NCBI GenBank assembly: GCA_965240325.2
Contig: OZ251231.1
Location: 496,001 to 560,000, forward strand
Direction of reading: 5' to 3'
DNA: 64,000 nt
Origin: Rebecca billardiae RCC1528
Lineage: Eukaryota; Haptophyta
In this document: in pieces, positions 53,701 to 62,955 of the stretch
Position numbering within the stretch: position 1 is the stretch's first letter
Layout: each line of letters begins with the position of its first letter
Notes under the pieces: generated by a model
Told to the model about the DNA's origin: nothing
Seen by the model: only the letters and a program-made list of their open reading frames with translations
Database searches by the model: none
Position numbers and translations under genes: made by a program

Positions 53701-55429
53701 ACACGCTCGCGTTCAGGTCGCCGACGATCGCGGAGCTGAGCCGTGCGCTCGACCGCGCCGCGCGCGCGCGCGGGCTTCGCGTGCGAGCGCCCACCGTCGT
53801 GCTGCTCGCCGCGGCCGCGGACGGCGACGCGCGGCGCGCGATCCGCACCCTGGACCTGGCCGCGGCGGCGGCGGCGGGCGCGGCGGGCGTCGGCGGTGGT
53901 GGCGGTCCAGCGCGTGCCGCGCGCGCGAGCGAGCACGACGACGACGACGACGCCGCAGTGCGCGCACTGTGCGGGATGCCCCGCGCGCGCCCAGCATCGG
54001 GATGGGAAGCCGAGGCGGCGCATTCCGCCCGGCCCGCCGCCGCGCTGCCGCCGCTGCCGCGCTCGGTGCCGCCGAGTCTGAGAGACGATCTCGAGCTCCT
54101 AGAGCAGCTGCTGATCGGTGGCGCGCGCGCACGCGGCTGGGGCGCGACGCGCGACGGCGCGAGTGCGTGGCTGCTGCGCACCATCGAGCACCTCGCGGCC
54201 GCGTCGCCTCCCATCGCGCGACATCTCCAGCTGGGCGCCGACAGCATGGCCGCCGCTGCGCACGAAGGCTCGCTGCCTGCGCACCCGCCGGCGGCGCAGT
54301 CGGCGCCCGCCGCGGCGCCGGCCGGCGATGGCGACGCGCACGCGGCAGCGGCGGCGGCGGCGCGCTCCGACCTCGCGGCCCTTGACGAGCTCAGCCGGCT
54401 CACGGCTGAGCTGAGCCGCGCGTGCGCCCTGCGTGTGCCCCCGGAGGCGGCGTGCTCCGCTGACGCGGACGATCGCGTCGCGGACGCGGCGCTGCCCTCG
54501 CCGCAGCCTGGCGGGCTGCACAGCGCGCCGCCGCCGCCGAGCGCGAGCGCGCGCCCCGCGCGCGACCCCGTGCCGGAGGCGGCGGCGGCGGCGGTGGAGG
54601 AGGCGCAGGCGATCGTGTCCTTGCTGGTCCGCGCGCGCGCGCGCTCGCGCCCCTTCCGCCCGCGCGCCCGTTGCTGCGCGCGCGAGTGTGCGACACCTGT
54701 GCCACCGCACGCACGCACCACCGTTCCTCGCTCACCACCCCGGCGCCGGCCGCCGCGGGCCGCGCGTTGCGTGCGTCCCCGAGCGCAGGCGGTCCGCAGG
54801 AGCGCCGTCGCGCTTGCCGAGCTCGCCGCGCGGGGCTGCACTCACGACGGTGCGCACTGGTGCAACATGCCGTGCGACGCAGCAGCAGCCGCCGAGCGTG
54901 CGCCGAGCGCGGCGCCCGATCCCGCCGCGCTGGGCGCAGCCGGCGCGCCGGACGAGCCCGGCGCGACGCGGCGCCTCGCGGCGCTGCTGTGCGCACGCGC
55001 GCGCACTCGGCGCGTGAGGGAGGCCATGTGCGCGCGCCCGCGCGCGCTCGCGCCTCGCCGCGCCGCGCGCGCGCGGGGCCCCGCCCGCTCTCTCCACACT
55101 CACACGCGCGCGCGCGCGCGGCGCGCACGTGGGCGCGCCTGGCCTGCAGGCGTGACGAGGCGGCCGATGCGCTGCAGCTGTGCGCGGGCGGCGTGGGCCT
55201 GCTCAACGCCCACAGCGCACACGCGCTGCGCGGCGCGCACGGCGCGCGCTCCGAGCTCGCCGTCTCCACCGTGGGCGTGCTGCGCACGATCGCGCGACTC
55301 GAGGCGGAGCGCAAGGCGAGCGAGGCCACGCGCCGCTTCTACCACTACCTGCGGCGCTTCGATCTCGACCGCGACGAGATCTACTCACTCAAGCCGCTGA
55401 CGGCGCCGGGCCGTGCGCTGCTGCCCTGA
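50792..55429 (+). CDS. ATAD5-like: ATAD5/Elg1-like AAA+ clamp-unloader subunit (5 exons)
   Basis: Model: exons 50792-50813 (22 nt), 50914-51042, 51160 to 54626 (or 54614), 54789-54988 and 55150-55429; about 1361-1365 residues. Introns (100, 117, 162 or 174, and 161 bp) keep phase. The first junctions read LDP-DLADDFEL and DAP-DACVADK; the last reads LAAL-LRDEAADAL. Near the N-terminus is NVFARLMGAAKGKRA, then PFFFMTPAERKQAAL, PIP-box-like for PCNA contact. SQIVGNQEAISAVGAWLRAW resembles the RFC-family entry motif. Walker A GPSASGKSA (about 669) and Walker B LLIDEVDL (about 825) flank a Gly/Ala-rich insert of about 100 residues. A Walker B followed by FWGALRKLMEVTRCPLVLT is typical of Elg1/ATAD5. 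The C-terminus RRFYHYLRRFDLD is like the family end. Role: large subunit of an RFC-like complex that unloads PCNA. The donor of intron 3 is ambiguous. Confidence 0.75.
52341..52380 (+). repeat. gaccggaccg minisatellite inside ATAD5-like gene
   Basis: Several 9-12 bp units encode the repeated peptide DRTDRTDRT within a disordered region. A polymorphic coding repeat is likely. Confidence 0.7.
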
Positions 55430-56768
55430 GCGGCTTACGACGTCAGCTCACGAGTCAGGGCTACGAGCACAGTGCAGTCGAGCACAGACCGCGAGGCAGA
55501 GTCGAAAGACGATAGGTCGATCTAGTGCAGCAGTGACACCGTCGGAGCATCTGGGGCTGAGCGGGTGGTACAGTAAGCCTGTCGCCTGACGCCGGCGGCG
55601 GTGCAATTCATCATTGCATGCGCTTGCAATCTCGTCATCTCACATCTGCTGCTCGGCTCGGCTGCCCTGATGCCGCGACGACGCGGACGCGCCGCCGGCT
55701 GGGCGAGCAGACATTGAACTATATATGGGTACTCGTCCGAATTTTACTTCGTCGAGCGATCATATGTCGCGTCGTCATCCGCCTTAGTTAGTTAGTTAGC
55801 AGCGCTACGTCGTATCCCATTATCATGCATGCATATCAGCAGCAGATGATTCAGTATATAAGTCGTATAGTAGTAGCAGCTTAGTCGATCGTTATAATTC
55901 AGTATAGCATATTAGCTAGCTAGCAGTATACTTATAGTAGTTACTGTACTAGCAGTAGCAGGCTTCGCCGTCGATATGATCGACAATATAGTAGCTAGCT
56001 AGTCGATATTGTAGCTACTACTAGGATTGATTGATGACGACATATCTGATGATGCAGCATCAACTACGTACTAGCTATACTACGATGTCGTGCCACGAGG
56101 CATGACGACGAGACAATAAGCTAGCAGCATAGAGTGAAGCAATAGAGACGACGACGAAAGCGTACGACGCACGAAGCCTGTCAATAACAGTCACGATGCC
56201 AGCGTCTGACTACTGCTCACTACTCCAATACTAGCTGGCGACTGTCGACCGACTGACGTCTGGCGGTCTGACGAGACGCGCGCGGGGCCGGCGCCGGGCG
56301 CGACGAGGCAGTGCCGTGTATATTCCCGTAACTCGGCCCGGGCTCGTCGTTGGACTTGGAAGCGCGGCGGATCGATGACGGATGTCGTCGTCCGTTGGCG
56401 TTGGCACTGACGATGCGTGCGCGCAAAAGTCGCGCCAGACGAGACGTCAGACACGGACCGTGCTGAGCCTGATTGATGTCATCAGTCCGAGTAGTCTCGG
56501 GAGTGACCAGCGTGACTGTGAATCACTGTGACGATTCTGTGAGTGAGTCACTGCCAAGTCAGTAGCTATGCTTATTAGGCTATACTAAGCTATTAAGTGA
56601 TCGACGGTATAGTTAGTGCCCAGAGTGGCTGAGCTGCCACAGTACGACTGTATCACACACTGCCACTGGCAAAGTATCACTATGACCGCACATCAAACAA
56701 ACAACGCACAGCACGAGCGACATGCAAAACGCGCGCGCCGAACTCGCAGCCTGCTCGCCAGTGGCGCG
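55401..56768 (+). repeat. 1.37 kb tandem duplication, copy 1
   Basis: 1368 bp, starting 29 bp before the stop codon end of the ATAD5-like gene (cggcgccgggccgtgcgctg) and running through intergenic DNA. It is followed without gap by copy 2. The two copies differ at one visible site: tatata at about 55854-55859 against tata in copy 2. Internally it is rich in short palindromes (gctagctag, tcgatatgatcga). It carries no recognised gene; the small minus-strand frame 56191-56454 is repeated in copy 2 and has no motif. Confidence 0.95.
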
Positions 56769-58134
56769 CGGCGCCGGGCCGTGCGCTGCTGCCCTGAGCG
56801 GCTTACGACGTCAGCTCACGAGTCAGGGCTACGAGCACAGTGCAGTCGAGCACAGACCGCGAGGCAGAGTCGAAAGACGATAGGTCGATCTAGTGCAGCA
56901 GTGACACCGTCGGAGCATCTGGGGCTGAGCGGGTGGTACAGTAAGCCTGTCGCCTGACGCCGGCGGCGGTGCAATTCATCATTGCATGCGCTTGCAATCT
57001 CGTCATCTCACATCTGCTGCTCGGCTCGGCTGCCCTGATGCCGCGACGACGCGGACGCGCCGCCGGCTGGGCGAGCAGACATTGAACTATATATGGGTAC
57101 TCGTCCGAATTTTACTTCGTCGAGCGATCATATGTCGCGTCGTCATCCGCCTTAGTTAGTTAGTTAGCAGCGCTACGTCGTATCCCATTATCATGCATGC
57201 ATATCAGCAGCAGATGATTCAGTATAAGTCGTATAGTAGTAGCAGCTTAGTCGATCGTTATAATTCAGTATAGCATATTAGCTAGCTAGCAGTATACTTA
57301 TAGTAGTTACTGTACTAGCAGTAGCAGGCTTCGCCGTCGATATGATCGACAATATAGTAGCTAGCTAGTCGATATTGTAGCTACTACTAGGATTGATTGA
57401 TGACGACATATCTGATGATGCAGCATCAACTACGTACTAGCTATACTACGATGTCGTGCCACGAGGCATGACGACGAGACAATAAGCTAGCAGCATAGAG
57501 TGAAGCAATAGAGACGACGACGAAAGCGTACGACGCACGAAGCCTGTCAATAACAGTCACGATGCCAGCGTCTGACTACTGCTCACTACTCCAATACTAG
57601 CTGGCGACTGTCGACCGACTGACGTCTGGCGGTCTGACGAGACGCGCGCGGGGCCGGCGCCGGGCGCGACGAGGCAGTGCCGTGTATATTCCCGTAACTC
57701 GGCCCGGGCTCGTCGTTGGACTTGGAAGCGCGGCGGATCGATGACGGATGTCGTCGTCCGTTGGCGTTGGCACTGACGATGCGTGCGCGCAAAAGTCGCG
57801 CCAGACGAGACGTCAGACACGGACCGTGCTGAGCCTGATTGATGTCATCAGTCCGAGTAGTCTCGGGAGTGACCAGCGTGACTGTGAATCACTGTGACGA
57901 TTCTGTGAGTGAGTCACTGCCAAGTCAGTAGCTATGCTTATTAGGCTATACTAAGCTATTAAGTGATCGACGGTATAGTTAGTGCCCAGAGTGGCTGAGC
58001 TGCCACAGTACGACTGTATCACACACTGCCACTGGCAAAGTATCACTATGACCGCACATCAAACAAACAACGCACAGCACGAGCGACATGCAAAACGCGC
58101 GCGCCGAACTCGCAGCCTGCTCGCCAGTGGCGCG
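56769..58134 (+). repeat. 1.37 kb tandem duplication, copy 2
   Basis: 1366 bp, near-identical to 55401-56768. The junction carries a few bp of shared gcgcg. The duplicated last codons of the ATAD5-like gene (GRALLP stop) are here without a gene, showing that copy 2 is the extra one or that the unit expanded in place. Confidence 0.95.
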
Positions 58135-58190
58135 CGCCACCGGCGAGGCTGCTCGCGAATGGCGCGCGCAGTACGACGCAGAAGAGAGGG

Positions 58191-59918
58191 TCACTCGGCA
58201 TCTGCCTCGAGCTCGCCCTGGTCTTCCGCTGCCGGCGGCGCAAGCGGGTCCGCCCACACGGGCGGCAGGCTCAGCGGATCCGCCAACGAGGTTGCGCGCG
58301 CGTCGTGCCGAGCAAGGAGTGCGCCAAGCTCGCCGCGGAGGAGCGGGGCGGCGGCGGAGGGCTCGGCCCACACGTCGCGCACGCAGCTGCGCCACAGCGC
58401 GTCGGCGCACACGAGTGCCGCCTCCGCCGCCCCGCACCACTTGAGGCACACGTAGCGGGTGGCGGCGCGCTCAACGGCGACCGAGGCCTCGACAATTTCG
58501 TGCGATCTCGCGCTAAGCGTGGCGATGGACATGGGCCGCGGGAGCCCGGCGGTGGCGACGCGGATGGCACCGATGACGAGCGGGCGGCGCGCGGGATCGG
58601 CGTCGAGGAACGTCGCCAGCACCATCTCGAGCTCTGAGAAGGGCTCACGCGCGGCGAAGGACGCCAGCGACCTGCGCGCGTGCAGCGCGCGCGCCACCGT
58701 CTCAGCCGCCGGCTCCGAGTCGCCACCGGCCGGAGTCAGATCGGCCGCCGAGCACTGCTCGAGAAGGGCGCCGATGCCGGCGGGGAAGGCGGCCTCGCAG
58801 TGCTCGCGCAGCACGCTCTCGCCCTTCTTGTCCGGCGCGAGCGCGTCCCACGCGCCCAGCCGCACGCCGAGCCGCTGCAGCCGCGCGAACGGCGCCACCA
58901 GCGCCGCGCACGCCTCGCGCACGCGCGCCGCCGTCACGCGGCTCGGCGCGCTGCGCAGTGGATCGGTGAGGTCAGTGCGCAGACGGGAGCGCAGCGCGAG
59001 CTCGGCCCAGGGCGGGTCGAGCTGCGCGTGCGCGTGCGCGTGCAGCGCGTCCGCGAGCGTCGCGAGCTTGCTCGCGGCGCGCTGCCCGTACGACTCGCGC
59101 CGCGCTTGCTTGCGCTGCACCTGCCGCACGTGTATCTCGGTCGCCGAGATCGCGCCCTGCTTGGCCTGGGGGTAGAGATCGAGCAGCGCACGTGCGCTCG
59201 CGCCGTCGGAGACACGCTTGAGGTAGGCCTCGAGGCTCGCGGAGGGGTCGGGCGTGCCCATCATCCGCGCCACCACGTCGTCGGTGACGATCGGTCCGAG
59301 CCGCTCCGCACCCGCCGCCGCACCCGCCGCCGCACCCGCCGCCGCACCCGCCGCCGCGCCGAGTGACGGCGCCGTCCGCGTCGTCTGCCAGAGGTAGCAG
59401 CCGCCCCGCCGCGAGACGTCCCACGTCGCACGCGGATGGCCGAGGAGGGCGGGCGCGCTCGCCTCGGCGAAGCCGCCGTTCGTGCCCGCGCGCGTGCACT
59501 CCCAGCAGAGGAACAGCCCGAACTTGTCGTGAAGAGCCACCTTGGCGGTCTTCTTGACGCGCGCGCGCCGCAGCTTGCACGAGGGCATCTCGCAGCGCGA
59601 GGCGCATGCGAGGCGGAGGAGGCGCAGTGGCGAGGGCGTGTACACCTTGCCGTCGTCCACCAGCTGCATGAGCACGTCAAGCCGCCCCTGCGCCTTGAGC
59701 GCGACGTTCGCGACCTTTGCGCATCGGCTGCTCGGCGGATGGAAAATGCTCGCGAGCACGAGCTCATGCGAGAGCAGCGCGCACGTGCGCTTGGAGCAGG
59801 TGGCGAGGCGGAGCATGGTGTGCGCGTCGACATGCGAGAGTACGCGCTCGATGATGTCGTCGGTCAGGTCGAGCACCGCGAGGCGCCGCGGGCACTGCGG
59901 TGCTGGGGCGGGGGGCAT
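58191..59918 (-). CDS. F-box protein with zinc-knuckle-like Cys cluster
   Basis: 575 residues from ATG 59918 (MPPAPAPQCPRRLAVLDL). Residues about 13-55 form an F-box (LDLTDDIIERVLSHVDAHTM, LRLATCSKRTCALL), the SKP1-binding motif of SCF ubiquitin ligases. Further on, CEMPSC and FLCWECTRAG (about residues 109-145) place four or more cysteines as a possible zinc site. An Ala/Gly tetrapeptide repeat (GAAA units) is encoded by a gccgcaccc repeat at about 59316-59359. The C-terminal half is helical and Ala/Leu-rich with no WD40, LRR or Kelch signature, so the substrate-binding mode is unknown. The gene is single-exon. Its 3' end lies 56 bp from the tandem duplication. Confidence 0.65.
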   Translation of the reverse strand: MPPAPAPQCPRRLAVLDLTDDIIERVLSHVDAHTMLRLATCSKRTCALLSHELVLASIFHPPSSRCAKVANVALKAQGRLDVLMQLVDDGKVYTPSPLRLLRLACASRCEMPSCKLRRARVKKTAKVALHDKFGLFLCWECTRAGTNGGFAEASAPALLGHPRATWDVSRRGGCYLWQTTRTAPSLGAAAGAAAGAAAGAAAGAERLGPIVTDDVVARMMGTPDPSASLEAYLKRVSDGASARALLDLYPQAKQGAISATEIHVRQVQRKQARRESYGQRAASKLATLADALHAHAHAQLDPPWAELALRSRLRTDLTDPLRSAPSRVTAARVREACAALVAPFARLQRLGVRLGAWDALAPDKKGESVLREHCEAAFPAGIGALLEQCSAADLTPAGGDSEPAAETVARALHARRSLASFAAREPFSELEMVLATFLDADPARRPLVIGAIRVATAGLPRPMSIATLSARSHEIVEASVAVERAATRYVCLKWCGAAEAALVCADALWRSCVRDVWAEPSAAAPLLRGELGALLARHDARATSLADPLSLPPVWADPLAPPAAEDQGELEADAE

Positions 59919-60151
59919 CGTCTCGCTTGTCGTCGTCCGTCGAGGTGCGCTACGGCCCACGGGCCACGGGCGCCGAGTGGTGACCAACGGTCTTCTTTGT
60001 CTATGTCGGTGAACCAACGGACAACCGGACAATTGAAACTGAGCTTAGCTTTTTTGCTCGGCGGCCAAAAAAAATTCTTTCGCGCGAAAATGTTTTCCTT
60101 CGAGAGAAAAAAGTTTATTCCGTATTCATCCGAAAGAAAACAGTTTTTCCG

Positions 60152-60153
<2 letters not shown>

Positions 60154-60184
<31 letters not shown>
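60154..60184. repeat. poly-G run, 31 bp
   Basis: Uninterrupted G homopolymer following tttttccgcc. Its length may be unreliable in sequencing. Confidence 0.9.
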
Positions 60185-60187
<3 letters not shown>

Positions 60188-60503
60188 GCCCGAACGTTTA
60201 ACCGTGCCGCCCCCGGGCCCGTGCGGCTTTGTGCTGGCAAAGTCCGGGCGCCTTGTTTGATGCCCGGATTTAACCGTGCCGCCCCCGCGGCTTTGTGCTG
60301 GGCCTGGCGCCAAGTCCGGGCGCCTTGTTCAGTGATTAGTGATTTAATGATTAGCTAGTGGTGTCGGGAGGAACTAGGAAGTTGCAGCACATCCGGGTCT
60401 TTTGGGCGCACAATCGCCTGGTGACTGCGGTCCCTAGATACTATGCTGTCGGCGCCTGTCCGGGTCCACTCTGGTCGTAACCGGGGGCGGATCTTATCGC
60501 AGC

Positions 60504-60527
60504 GGGGGGGGGGGGGGGGGGGGGGGG
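60504..60527. repeat. poly-G run, 24 bp
   Basis: Uninterrupted G homopolymer following ttatcgcagc. Confidence 0.9.
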
Positions 60528-60938
60528 CAGCGCCGGATTTTCGGGCGGTCTGACAGACTCATTCTATGATTTAACGACACAGGTAGAACGACGCGGGTCT
60601 CCTGATTCGTCGGCGGCAGTGCCCGATCCGCGATCGTCGACACGAAGTCGGCGTTGGCATGGCAGAGCATACTGCATAGCCTGCACCGCGATCGTAAAGC
60701 TTGAGCGCGGCCTTGAGCTGCTGAAGCGCGATCCACCTGCGCTGCGCGGCTCGCATGGACCGAGACGGGCCGATTTTCGTCCGAATTTCCGCCCCCGGGC
60801 CCGGCGGACACGGGTCAGAATAGTAATAAAATATGGGATTTTCACCGCCCACATCGTTGCCAACGGTGTTATTTAAGAAGCAGGCGTCGCAGCCAGCTGC
60901 CAGGCATCAGTCATGACAGCCCATCCGCACCCTTGAGC

Positions 60939-61958
60939 CTATGTACAGTATGCATAGGAGTCGATCTGCTCGGCGCGCAAGACGTCGACAAGCTCTGCGT
61001 GGTCACGGAGGCCGGTGCGACCGGTCATCCGCTCACGCCACGCTTGCTGCAGGGTGGCGCGGGCCTCCGTGGACAGCTTCGGCTGGCGAGGCGCGGCGAG
61101 AACTTTGGGAGCAGGCCGCGGGACCTTGTGGCCGCGGGCGAGCATGCGCTCGGTCAGCCAGCCATCGTCGAACTGCCCCGCATGCTTCGCCATGAACTCG
61201 CGAGACGAGTGCTTGACGGCGACAGCGATCCGCTCAGCGGACGGCTCGAGGCCAAGGAAGGTGCACACCTTGCGCACGTGCGCCGGCAAGTCCTCGCACA
61301 TCAGCTCGTAGCTCAGCAGCAGCACGTTGGGCAGATGGCGGATGGCCCACGCCTCGGCGAAAAAGTCGTACATGTTGGTCCCAAAGATCTTGTCGTGGCT
61401 GTACCACGCAGAGCCTTTGTCGAGCGCCATCTCGGTCGCGCTGTTGTACGGTGTGCAGAGCGGGCCGCCCTTTGCAGCGCCAAAGCTGTGGAACGACTCC
61501 AGCGTCATGGCCGGGTCGCGCACGGTCACGATGAGCTTGCAGTCGCGGGGAGCGGCCGATGGGCGCTGGTGGCACTTGAACACGCGCGGTGTGGACGCAT
61601 GGTCGGCGTTCAGGTCCAGGCCGGCGTCCTGGGCGACCTCAACCCATGGCTGCACCTGCGTGATCTCATCAAAGTCCATGGAGCCGCCCGAGCGCAGCTG
61701 CTCGCATATCTGCTGCACCAAGGTCGTGCCCGTCTTCGGGAAGGTGAGCACGATCACATCGCTCGGACGTGGCCGCCACTCCATCGCAGCCGCAGTGGAA
61801 GCGGCGTGAACAGGGGGGGCGCCCATTGGAGCGCGAGGACCGAGGACCTGCTTGATCGTCTTGGGCTGTGAGCGGCGTAGGCGGCGGAGGTACAGATGCA
61901 GGCACACGCCAGCCAGTACAGCCGCGCCAGCCGCCGCCAACCCACGGGGGTCAGCCAT
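60939..61958 (-). CDS. membrane-anchored sulfotransferase
   Basis: 339 residues from ATG 61958 (MADPRGLAAAGAAVLAG). Residues 6-24 form an N-terminal membrane segment followed by RRLRR, a type II Golgi topology. The PAPS-binding signature TFPKTGTT is at 72-79 (5'-phosphosulfate loop). FKCH with the probable catalytic His lies at 127-130, and VTVRDPAMTLESFHSF (3'-phosphate site, Arg and Ser) at 144-159. Length is near that of cytosolic-type sulfotransferases plus an anchor. It should transfer sulfate from PAPS to a lipid, steroid-like or carbohydrate acceptor; the acceptor is not evident. The in-frame extension upstream of 61958 lacks coding texture. Confidence 0.8.
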   Translation of the reverse strand: MADPRGLAAAGAAVLAGVCLHLYLRRLRRSQPKTIKQVLGPRAPMGAPPVHAASTAAAMEWRPRPSDVIVLTFPKTGTTLVQQICEQLRSGGSMDFDEITQVQPWVEVAQDAGLDLNADHASTPRVFKCHQRPSAAPRDCKLIVTVRDPAMTLESFHSFGAAKGGPLCTPYNSATEMALDKGSAWYSHDKIFGTNMYDFFAEAWAIRHLPNVLLLSYELMCEDLPAHVRKVCTFLGLEPSAERIAVAVKHSSREFMAKHAGQFDDGWLTERMLARGHKVPRPAPKVLAAPRQPKLSTEARATLQQAWRERMTGRTGLRDHAELVDVLRAEQIDSYAYCT

Positions 61959-62955
61959 CGCGCGACATCGCGAGCTTGTGTGGCTGCAGAGCTCCGGCCC
62001 TCCGGTCCCGCTGATGGGCGCATCAGCCACCCTGCGTTCAGGAATCAGCAAGGGCGTTCCCGGGATCCTGCTCACCACACGCTCCCGATGCCCGAAAAGC
62101 AAAGCCCCCCCTGCTGGGCCCGCCCGCCCGGGGCATTATGATAGGTAGTCGGGGCTACTAAGTAGTGCTACTTTGGTTTACTTGACTAAGTAGCGCCGAC
62201 TACTTAGCTACCTCGGTCGGCTCCCGGGCAAAGTAGTCGCGACTACTTAGCTACCTAGCTTTCCGAGACCAGCTGAGTAGTCGCGCTACTTCACTACGTA
62301 GTACTACGTAGTCGACTAGGTAGCTGCCAGCCGTGGGCGTGAGCGAGCACGGGCCACTGCCCACCGATTCGCGCGAATCGCGAGTCGCGACGAGACTCCC
62401 GTCATTCACCCGAGCCCGGCCGAGATCATCAGTTCATCAGAGCCCCGATTGGCCCGCCGCCGAGGCACGGGTCACCTTGTCCTTACTCCGCTTTGCGCGC
62501 GCGCCGACTGCAGTCGACGCCGCGCCGCCGCTGCACCGAGTGCACGCGGCCGTCGCGCCGGCCCGCGGCAGCCAGCTAGGCACGGCGACTACGTAGGTGT
62601 ACGTAGTGGCTACGTAGTCCAACTACTTAGCTACCTCGGTCGGCACCCCGGGCAAAGTAGTCAGCACTACGTAGCTACCTAGTCCTGGAACCGAGTGGAG
62701 TAGTGATGGCTACTTACGCAACTACTTAGTAAGTAAAGGTTTACCTACCATGCCCTGCGCCCCCCCCCCCCCCCCGCGGGCGGCGGGCGGGCGGGCGGGG
62801 CCTGGGGGGGCTTTGCCTTTTTCCGTATTCATCAATGTACCCGTTTCAAATGGACGAAGCCCGTTCCAATAGGAAGACGGTTCAATTTGGCGTATGACCG
62901 ATGCGGGGAACGCCCCTGATGGATGATCGGATGGACCGATCCCGCTGATCGACCG
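61959..62955. other. intergenic with CTACTTAG-type palindromic repeats
   Basis: Two direct repeats, about 62190-62320 and 62605-62735, share gctacctcggtcgg, cgggcaaagtagtc and agctacctag. Both are made of inverted ACTAC/GTAGT words that can fold into many hairpins. A 16-bp C run lies at 62760-62775. The segment between the repeats (62330-62590) is GC-rich and not repetitive. No gene is called; the left part is upstream of the sulfotransferase and the right part upstream of the GT92-like gene. Confidence 0.6.
62760..62775. repeat. poly-C run, 16 bp
   Basis: C homopolymer followed by a GCGGGCGG-rich segment. Confidence 0.9.

Larger units (their letters stand above)
59919..60938. other. intergenic with two poly-G runs and a local duplication
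   Basis: A 31-bp G run lies at 60154-60184 and a 24-bp G run at 60504-60527. Between them a segment of about 60 bp (tttaaccgtgccgcccc... gtccgggcgccttgttt) occurs twice, near 60195-60260 and 60268-60332. No gene is seen. Confidence 0.6.

Noticed and set aside
56191-57820. Duplicated 87-residue minus-strand frames at 56191-56454 and 57557-57820 as paired genes
   Set aside because: They are identical only because the whole 1.37 kb unit is duplicated; no motif or coding texture.
62194-62735. CRISPR-like array
   Set aside because: Repeats are irregular, palindromic and only two blocks, without regular spacers; the DNA is eukaryotic.
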